Assembly: GCA_023229605.1 (NCBI GenBank)
Contig: JALNYY010000092.1
Location: 1 to 17,429, forward strand
Direction of reading: 5' to 3'
Length of the DNA stretch: 17,429 bases
DNA from: Methylobacter sp.
GTDB taxonomy: Bacteria > Pseudomonadota > Gammaproteobacteria > Methylococcales > Methylomonadaceae
Part shown: piece by piece, positions 7,664 through 14,006 of the stretch
Position numbering within the stretch: the stretch's first letter is position 1
Layout of the letters: the number at the start of each line of letters is the position of its first letter
Position numbers and translations under genes: made by a program
Notes under the pieces: generated by a model
Databases searched by the model: none
What the model saw: only the letters and a program-made list of their open reading frames with translations
What the model was told of the DNA's origin: nothing

Positions 7664-7777
7664 TTAGCCTTTTAGTTTCCAGCATTCTTCGTCTTCCAAA
7701 AAGTCCTTATCTGTTGATGCCAACAGCCCTTGTTTTTTATCAGACGCACAGAACGTAAATGCACTAAAACCGTTCAT
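7664..7777 (-). CDS. Doubtful 37-residue ORF antisense to the cas6 leader
   Basis: On the minus strand an ATG at 7777 opens 37 codons rich in Asp, Glu and Lys, ending at a TAA. A weak AGGA stands seven bases upstream. The frame overlaps the hairpin at 7711-7740 and lies in the gap between the GGDEF gene and cas6. I see no family resemblance. It could be a remnant or chance. Confidence 0.2.
   Translation of the reverse strand: MNGFSAFTFCASDKKQGLLASTDKDFLEDEECWKLKG
7711..7740 (+). terminator. Possible intrinsic terminator upstream of cas6
   Basis: A 6-base perfect stem, CTGTTG and CAACAG, with an ATGC loop (7711-7726) is followed after a few bases by TTGTTTTTTAT. This is the shape of a weak Rho-independent terminator for the GGDEF gene and would separate it from the cas genes. 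The rest of the 219-base gap (7582-7800) holds only a doubtful small antisense ORF and no clear promoter. Confidence 0.4.
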
Positions 7778-7800
7778 ATTCAATCCTACCAAGGTGTTTT

Positions 7801-8778
7801 ATGACCACACAGACCCTTACCGGTATCGCTACTGAAAACCCGGCGTTTCGCCTGGCCTGTTTTGAATTCCGGCTTTGCCTTAGCGGCGCCACTGAACTAC
7901 CCGCCTATAAAGGAGCAAGCTTTCACGGCGCCTTAGGCCAAGCGCTGGCGCAAATCGGCACCCATTTCCGGGATTACTTTTACAATCCATCGCCGCCCGC
8001 GCACTGGAGCGACGCACAACAAGCGCCGCCCCGGCCTTACATATTGATTCCGACATTGGACAATAAAACCCACTATCAGGCAGGCGACACGCTTAACCTT
8101 GGCATTGTCCTGTACGGCTCCGCCATCGACTATTTCCTGATCGTGTTTGCCGCGCTGGAGCATCTTGGCGAGTTTATGGGCTTGGGTAAACAACGAGGCC
8201 GTTTCCACATCGACAGCATTACGCAACTGAACTCGGACGGCGCCAAAATGATTTATCAAAACCGCCAATGGTTGGAACAAACCCAAGCCATGCAAGCCGA
8301 ACAGTTTTTCGCCGATACGCCCCCTTCAGTGTCGCGCATCTACCTTAACCACAGCACCCGTTTACGACTGAAAGCCGACAATCAATTACTGCACACAGCG
8401 CCGTCCTTCAACCTGCTCATGAATCGTTTATTAGGCCGCATCAACGCCCTGGCGACCCTGTACGGCAACGGCATAGCCATAACGCCTGATGAAAAACAGC
8501 AGTTACTCGACTTGGCCGAAACCGTGCAAATCGAGCACAGCACCCTGCAATGGCACGACTGGCAACGCCACTCGCAACGCAGCCGCAGCACCATGCCGTT
8601 CGGCGGCTTGCTGGGCGAAACCGTTTACCGGGGAGAGCTTGCGCCGTTTATACCTTGGCTGGCTTTGGGCCAATGGATCGGCGTTGGGGGGAAGACGAGT
8701 TTTGGGTTGGGTTTGTATGAATTAAGTTTTTCACTCTGGAATGAAGATGAATACAACTTATTTTCTGCGATTAATTAA
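7801..8778 (+). CDS. cas6: CRISPR pre-crRNA processing endoribonuclease Cas6
   Basis: Cas6 cuts the long CRISPR transcript within its repeats to release guide RNAs. The 325-residue protein fits the larger Cas6 family (PF10040/COG5551 type) of two RAMP folds. Near the N terminus is YKGASFHGALGQAL (36-49), the usual first-helix motif, with His42 a possible active-site residue. The middle has an LRLK stretch followed by a long helix NLLMNRLLGRINAL, also typical. The C terminus carries the glycine-rich loop WIGVGGKTSFGLG (292-304) that grips the repeat RNA. The ribosome site AAGG stands six bases before the ATG. It is separated by 152 bases from the next cas gene and is visibly less AT-rich than it, so it may be a separate transcript and have a different history. 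The repeat it recognises is not in this window. Confidence 0.88.
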   Translation: MTTQTLTGIATENPAFRLACFEFRLCLSGATELPAYKGASFHGALGQALAQIGTHFRDYFYNPSPPAHWSDAQQAPPRPYILIPTLDNKTHYQAGDTLNLGIVLYGSAIDYFLIVFAALEHLGEFMGLGKQRGRFHIDSITQLNSDGAKMIYQNRQWLEQTQAMQAEQFFADTPPSVSRIYLNHSTRLRLKADNQLLHTAPSFNLLMNRLLGRINALATLYGNGIAITPDEKQQLLDLAETVQIEHSTLQWHDWQRHSQRSRSTMPFGGLLGETVYRGELAPFIPWLALGQWIGVGGKTSFGLGLYELSFSLWNEDEYNLFSAIN

Positions 8779-8864
8779 TCACCCCAATTATTGATTGAGT
8801 AAAGGTGGTAATCGTTCTATGTAGGTGATCTATGAATGATATGTACTGAAAAAATGAGTAAAAC

Positions 8865-8882
8865 CTTCTAGCAGATTAGAAG
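8865..8882. promoter_or_regulatory. Hairpin or operator before the CorA-cas10 operon
   Basis: Perfect arms CTTCTA and TAGAAG flank GCAGAT in the 152-base gap between cas6 and the CorA-like gene, about 50 bases before its start codon. There is no U tract, so termination is unlikely. It could be an operator or a leader hairpin. I see no convincing promoter boxes in the gap. Confidence 0.3.
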
Positions 8883-8930
8883 ACAAATCGTTTTAGAGTT
8901 GGGAAATACAAATAATTTTGGAGAATAACT

Positions 8931-10559
8931 ATGACCAGCCATTTAGATTTAATCATCGGCAAGCCAAATCTCGGTGCTGATGAAAAAATAGCAACATATA
9001 CTCGCTTTGCGCTGCCTTTTGCTTTCAAATTGCAATTAGTTAAAGACGGACCCAATCAATTTGATTTGTTTTACATTTTGAATGACAAAACAGATTTGTC
9101 CTATACAAAACGACGGAAGTATTTTACGCGAGAAACTTCTGATGCACTGTATGAACGCGGTCAATGGCTAACAATATGTGGGGCTTGGGATCAAACTTCA
9201 TGGGGTAAGGCTGAGGTCACCGTCAACTTAAGGAATAAGCCATTCAAAATTGGCATGCTGCCCCCTCAGATTGTTTTATTTGAAACGCCAGCAATTAAGG
9301 AGCAGCAAAAAAACAATATCCTTCAAACCGGATTTTTTTATGTTGATGTTTATTTCCCGGAGCATCAAGCTAATCGCCCTCAATTGGATGATCTGTTGGT
9401 GCTGAATGAGTTTTTTCGTTACTTTGGCATACCCTATGACAAGCATGCAGAAATATTTAGGTATATGTTTTCGGAAGTGCCGGTTAATGTAAAAGACAAT
9501 GAAAAGATTGGTTCGTTAAATGAGCTGGAACGTTATTTTGAACGATGGGCGACAATGTTGGAATTGCCCATTAAATACAATGACCAGTATTACCAATTGT
9601 TTCCGACAGACTGGGCAAAGGCAGCACGGGACTGGATGTATAACAAAAAAGACAGCCATGAACTGGAACATTGGCAAATCTATGCCGACAACCGCTGCTA
9701 TGTGTGGACTGCTGCCTTTCTGGCTAATGGCGGAAATTCTCTGAAAACCAACTTCGAACCGAATAACCCAACACTTAGCGCAAAAGATTATGGACATTGG
9801 ATTAAGCTGCTCAATGTTGATAATCCACCTTTTGATTGGGCAAACCAAAAATATAAGGATTCTAACGACACCCACATAGGTGTAAGCCAATATGAACGCG
9901 AATGGGCAGATCAAAGAACTTACAAAAGATGGGAAAGCGATGGTACCTGGTACGGTTACTGTTATCACTGTACTGCCATATTAGCTCCGCCCATTCCTTA
10001 CATTTTTGCCCCATCTGCCAGCTATTATTTCGATACGACTGTGATGCTGTTGTATATACGTATGACCTTATTTCGTTTCGGCAGAGAGCTTTCAAAAGCA
10101 ATACCGGATAATAGTGGTCAAAATAAAAAAGAGACAATGAAAAAATGGAGAAAGCTGCGTTATGAATTCACCAAGTTTACGGTGTTATACCGCTTTCCAA
10201 TGCTGTCCAATCAACAACAACATATGGAACTGTACGAGATAAATAGAAAATTTCTCGACATAGCGCAGTTCTTTGAAGAGATTCGCCAGGAAGTGGATAA
10301 CACCCATGAATTCCTTGAGCTTGTAGACTCAAATAACCTAGCAACTGCAGCCAATCAACTTGCCACATATGGTATTCCTTTGGCAACAGCCGGCCTAGTT
10401 ACCGCGCTATTCGGCATGACTAACTTCCATATTTGGCAATGCTTTCCTCCGAGTCAAGATTGTAGCGTTAACTCGGATTTGTTATTTCAGACCTTAATAG
10501 CTGTGCTCAGTGGCTTCGCTACATGGTTGATAATATATAAAAAGAAAAGGAGAAAATAA
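8931..10559 (+). CDS. CorA-like membrane effector of the type III CRISPR system
   Basis: This 542-residue protein has a large soluble part (1 to about 380), a long helical, charged stretch (about 385-470) and two C-terminal membrane spans (about 474-497 and 517-536). It ends in KKKRRK. The first span ends in FGMTNF (494-499), close to the GMN signature at the same place in CorA magnesium channels. The short loop after it and the basic cytoplasmic tail also match CorA topology. The soluble part is larger than in housekeeping CorA. CorA-like proteins are known type III accessory effectors; in Bacteroides fragilis one is triggered by SAM-AMP made by Cas10. Here the gene has a GGAG ribosome site and its stop overlaps the cas10 start (TAATG), so it is made with the complex. 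Family assignment rests on the C-terminal third; the effector role is inferred. Confidence 0.72.
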   Translation: MTSHLDLIIGKPNLGADEKIATYTRFALPFAFKLQLVKDGPNQFDLFYILNDKTDLSYTKRRKYFTRETSDALYERGQWLTICGAWDQTSWGKAEVTVNLRNKPFKIGMLPPQIVLFETPAIKEQQKNNILQTGFFYVDVYFPEHQANRPQLDDLLVLNEFFRYFGIPYDKHAEIFRYMFSEVPVNVKDNEKIGSLNELERYFERWATMLELPIKYNDQYYQLFPTDWAKAARDWMYNKKDSHELEHWQIYADNRCYVWTAAFLANGGNSLKTNFEPNNPTLSAKDYGHWIKLLNVDNPPFDWANQKYKDSNDTHIGVSQYEREWADQRTYKRWESDGTWYGYCYHCTAILAPPIPYIFAPSASYYFDTTVMLLYIRMTLFRFGRELSKAIPDNSGQNKKETMKKWRKLRYEFTKFTVLYRFPMLSNQQQHMELYEINRKFLDIAQFFEEIRQEVDNTHEFLELVDSNNLATAANQLATYGIPLATAGLVTALFGMTNFHIWQCFPPSQDCSVNSDLLFQTLIAVLSGFATWLIIYKKKRRK

Positions 10560-12136
10560 TGACGTTTTACCTCAGAGTAGAAGCTGTTAACCTGAGTCAT
10601 TTTATCAACGATACCAATGACCTCAGTACAACCCGTGGAGGAAGTTTGTTATTGCTGAAAGCAATGGATAAAGTCGAAGAAATTATAAAAAATAATTCAC
10701 CCAAAAAAATCAGCCTAAAGAAACAAGAAATAATTGATTTAGAGCAACAATTAAATGAACTGAATAACAACCAAAACCCTACCCAGTCAGACAAAAACAA
10801 AAAGAAGAAACTAAGGGAAAAACTAAGAAAATCAAAAGAAACAATAAATAATACCGGTGTTCAAGATACCGGCCCCACAATCACCAAAGGCGCTTCCTGG
10901 GGACTGTTCAATTTGGATATGCCCGATGAAGATGCCGGTCACATAAAAACCAAAGTAATCGATTTTTTCAAAAGCGACGTTCTTTATAAACACGCCACCT
11001 TTGTCGTAGACCTGCATCCAAACAATGGCGAACAACATTACCAACAAGACCGTAACCGCCTACAAACCCTCAACCGATGGCAACAGATGCAAGCCCCGGC
11101 GCTGGCAATTCGTAATGAAGGAATAACTGGCTGCGCTATAGATAAAATTCGGCCCGCCAGTACGGAACGCTGGCTTAAAGATAAGGAAAGTGACAAAGAC
11201 TATGTCTCGGAATCCGTTCATCAGAGGAGGAAATATGGCATAGAACAGAAACAAAAATTCTATGAAAAAATAACCGGTATAAAAGCTAAGTTCACAAAGG
11301 ATATTGGAACGCTTAGCAAATCTGCCAGCCAAGACATATTGGATGGCAAAATCGCTTACATCTATATAGACGGTAATGGATTTGGCAATATCCAAAGAGC
11401 TTGTGGAACGCCTAAAGCCCAACAAGATTTCGACAAAAACACCCGCCATGGACGGGAGGCCCTGCTAACAAACATTCTTGACCAGATAGCCACGAAACCG
11501 GGTTGGTTGACTCAGAAAAAAGAAGTTCGCCTCGAAACCCTGCTTTGGGGCGGTGATGAAATTATCTGGGTGGTTCCCGCGTGGCAAGGCTGGTGGATGG
11601 TCAATGAGTTTTACAAACAAGCTGAGAGGCATATCAAATATAATAGTATGCCACTGTTCCATGCCGCCGGTCTGGTGCTTTGTCATCATAACGCCCCTAT
11701 TTATCGAATAGATTCACTGGCTAGGGCGCTTGCCGATCAGTTTGCCAAGGCTGATCGGAAAAGCAACTTAATCGCTTATCAAATCCTGGAATCTTTTGAT
11801 CATGCGGGTACACAGCTTTCCGCTTTCAGGGAAGAAACTATCAAAGGCCTCGGAAAACTGGAACATCTGCAGGTAAAAGCGGAAAAAATTCACGAGGTTC
11901 ATTCATGTATCTCCGAATTGAAAAAAAATGATGATTTTGCCAAGCGCAAGGTCTATCAGATTATTCAGGCATACCGGGAAGGAAAAGCAACCATAGCCGA
12001 GCAATACATCGCTAAATTATCGGACGATAGTCATGAGCCGCTGGAAAAATTAAAAACGATATTCGGCGGCGAAAATGCCCATTGGCTGCACATCATGAAT
12101 CAGTGGGATTATATGAACGGGAGTCAAAATGACTAA
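10559..12136 (+). CDS. cas10: Cas10-like large subunit, HD-less, with intact cyclase motifs
   Basis: Cas10 is the large subunit of type III complexes and makes a nucleotide messenger when target RNA is bound. This 525-residue protein is short for the family (often 600-900). It starts directly in a first palm-like region, with FINDTNDLS (15-23) and RGGSLLLLKA (26-35), so the N-terminal HD nuclease is absent. A lysine- and glutamine-rich, coiled-coil-like insert spans about 45-100. The second palm has the strand YIYIDGNGFG (267-276) with Asp271, and WGGDEIIW (330-337) with Asp333 and Glu334, in place of the usual GGDD. These acidic residues match the metal-binding positions of GGDEF-type cyclases, so activity is likely. 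The last 100 or so residues are helical, as in the Cas10 D4 domain. It overlaps the next gene by eight bases. DNA cleavage by this subunit is not expected. Confidence 0.82.
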   Translation: MTFYLRVEAVNLSHFINDTNDLSTTRGGSLLLLKAMDKVEEIIKNNSPKKISLKKQEIIDLEQQLNELNNNQNPTQSDKNKKKKLREKLRKSKETINNTGVQDTGPTITKGASWGLFNLDMPDEDAGHIKTKVIDFFKSDVLYKHATFVVDLHPNNGEQHYQQDRNRLQTLNRWQQMQAPALAIRNEGITGCAIDKIRPASTERWLKDKESDKDYVSESVHQRRKYGIEQKQKFYEKITGIKAKFTKDIGTLSKSASQDILDGKIAYIYIDGNGFGNIQRACGTPKAQQDFDKNTRHGREALLTNILDQIATKPGWLTQKKEVRLETLLWGGDEIIWVVPAWQGWWMVNEFYKQAERHIKYNSMPLFHAAGLVLCHHNAPIYRIDSLARALADQFAKADRKSNLIAYQILESFDHAGTQLSAFREETIKGLGKLEHLQVKAEKIHEVHSCISELKKNDDFAKRKVYQIIQAYREGKATIAEQYIAKLSDDSHEPLEKLKTIFGGENAHWLHIMNQWDYMNGSQND

Positions 12137-14006
12137 AGAAAATACCGGCATGCAAAAAACAATATTGCATATCCTATTAACGTTGCGCGGTCCGTTATTA
12201 ACTCAATCGTCTAGCCCAGGGCAACTGGGACTGGATGTAGTCATCGCCCGCAATCATAAAAATCAACCATATATTCCAGGCACATTGGTAAGCGGCAAAA
12301 TACGGCAAGCCATGGAAGAATTACAAAACGCTATCGAAAATGAAAACAAACCTGATTGGTTTGGGCCTGAACTGAACAATTGGCTGGGGCAAGCATCGGA
12401 AAACGAAGTGGCAAAAACTAAGCGTTTATTTTTTTCTGATTTTGTATTGAATGGCGATGATCCATCAACGCTAACCCGGTACCGAATCAAAATCGACTCC
12501 AAACGCGGGTCGGTCGACAAACATCAACTGGCCATGATTGAAAGTCCTTTTGTCAGCGGTGAACACTACAGTTTTTCCGGTCAGGTGCATTTCTTTTCCT
12601 CCCGAGCGACATCAGAGAAAATCAACCTACATCTGAAAGCGGCAATAAAATGGCTTTCTCATTTGGGCGCATTGAGAGCTATTGGTTTTGGGCAAGTGGA
12701 ACAAGCGGATGTAACCGATATAGAAATGCATGCTATTCTGACACCCAAACCAACGGAGACTTTGCCGTCTAATCGGATTGGTTTGTGCATCCAGCCTGCA
12801 TACCCTTTTTGTTTGCCGGGAAAATCAGGCATTACCAATTTGTTTGAGTCTGAAAGCATTATCCCGGGCGCAGCTATCAAAGGCTGTATCGCGACGACCT
12901 GGAACCATCTTTTAGATCGCCAGAGTGGTCGTATCAATAACGATGATATTGACCGCATTGAATTGCGGCAAAACTTCAGCAAGCTAAGAATCAGTCATGC
13001 CTTTCCCAGCCATATAATCAATAAACGGTCCGTAGTCGCCCCCTTGTCCTTGGTTAAAACCGCCAAGGAAAGTCATTGTTATGATGTCGCCCGACTAAAT
13101 GGGCCTTGCTTGATAGACGGTCTCGCTCCTGATTTTGCCGTAGATTGGAAAGATACCAAGGAAACGCTCAAAGACTATCCTTGGCCTTATCTACGCTTTA
13201 AAGATTGGGGCTGGGATAGCATGGAATCGGAATTGCGCATACGTACCGCCATAGACCGAGAACAATTACGTTCCGCTGAAAATGATTTATTTGCATATGA
13301 ACAAATCATTCCCGATAACAAGCGCTGGTATAGCGAATTGGACTTATCGCAAATTGATCAACAAAGTAGAGGCGAGGTGCTTGAACAGCTTAAGACCTTG
13401 TGTGGGCAAGGACTGATAGGCTTGGGCAAAACAAAAACGCCGTTACAAATACATTTTACCGACACTATTCAACCCGTTGTCGCCAATAAACCAAAGCCTA
13501 TTGATAACAACTTATGGTTAATCACCCTGCAAACCGACACCTTATTAGGAAGTCCCGAAACGCTTGATGAGGCTGGCGGCGTTAAAGAGTTATGCACCAT
13601 GTATCAACAAGCATGGCATGAAATATCGGCAGGCAAGTTGAAGCTTTTACGTTACTTTGCCCGGCAGCGGCTTTCAGGCGGGCGGCATAGACAAAAGCTT
13701 ATGCAAAATCGCGGCAATAGCTATAGGCCTTGGTTGCTTACCGAAGCGGGCAGTGTATTTGTTTTGCAAGGCAAAGAGGATATTACAGATTTGATCGCAC
13801 TCTGGCTGTATCAGGGCTTGCCAATTACAGAGGCAGCGGTTCAGTGGTACAGGTTGGGGGATAATCCCTCGCAATATTGGCAATACACACCTTTCGTGCC
13901 GGAAAACGGCTACGGCGAAATTGCCGTTAATTTGCAAGCTGATAATGTAATTCAGCTGACCGATGCCGACAAAATCGAATACATAAAAAATGGAGTAGAC
14001 AGATGA
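12129..14006 (+). CDS. Cas7-Cas5 (Csx10-like) fusion RAMP protein
   Basis: This 625-residue backbone subunit combines two types of RAMP. Residues about 10-205 form a Csm3/Cas7-like domain, with GQLGLDVVIARN (31-42), YIPGTLVSGK (48-57) and a glycine-rich strand GALRAIGFG (180-188). Asp36 is where Csm3-type proteins keep the RNA-cutting aspartate. Residues about 215-620 resemble Csx10, the Cas5-like protein of type III-D. Its landmarks are IPGAAIKG (245-252), RTAIDR (372-377) and a late GSVFVLQG (541-548) after an Arg-rich stretch. Cas5-type subunits hold the 5' handle of the guide RNA. In the type III-Dv complex a Cas7-Cas5-Cas11 fusion is known; here there is little room for a Cas11 part. It overlaps cas10 by eight bases and the next gene by four (ATGA). 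The Cas7-Cas5 layout is well supported; the cleavage residue is inferred. Confidence 0.75.
   Translation: MTKENTGMQKTILHILLTLRGPLLTQSSSPGQLGLDVVIARNHKNQPYIPGTLVSGKIRQAMEELQNAIENENKPDWFGPELNNWLGQASENEVAKTKRLFFSDFVLNGDDPSTLTRYRIKIDSKRGSVDKHQLAMIESPFVSGEHYSFSGQVHFFSSRATSEKINLHLKAAIKWLSHLGALRAIGFGQVEQADVTDIEMHAILTPKPTETLPSNRIGLCIQPAYPFCLPGKSGITNLFESESIIPGAAIKGCIATTWNHLLDRQSGRINNDDIDRIELRQNFSKLRISHAFPSHIINKRSVVAPLSLVKTAKESHCYDVARLNGPCLIDGLAPDFAVDWKDTKETLKDYPWPYLRFKDWGWDSMESELRIRTAIDREQLRSAENDLFAYEQIIPDNKRWYSELDLSQIDQQSRGEVLEQLKTLCGQGLIGLGKTKTPLQIHFTDTIQPVVANKPKPIDNNLWLITLQTDTLLGSPETLDEAGGVKELCTMYQQAWHEISAGKLKLLRYFARQRLSGGRHRQKLMQNRGNSYRPWLLTEAGSVFVLQGKEDITDLIALWLYQGLPITEAAVQWYRLGDNPSQYWQYTPFVPENGYGEIAVNLQADNVIQLTDADKIEYIKNGVDR

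Noticed and set aside
7582..7800. CRISPR array or leader in the gap before cas6
   Set aside because: I find no direct repeats of 25-40 bases there or in the other gaps (1636-2039, 5353-5586, 8779-8930).
8931..10559. Housekeeping magnesium transporter CorA
   Set aside because: The soluble part is far larger than in transport CorA, GMN is altered, and the gene is translationally coupled to cas10.
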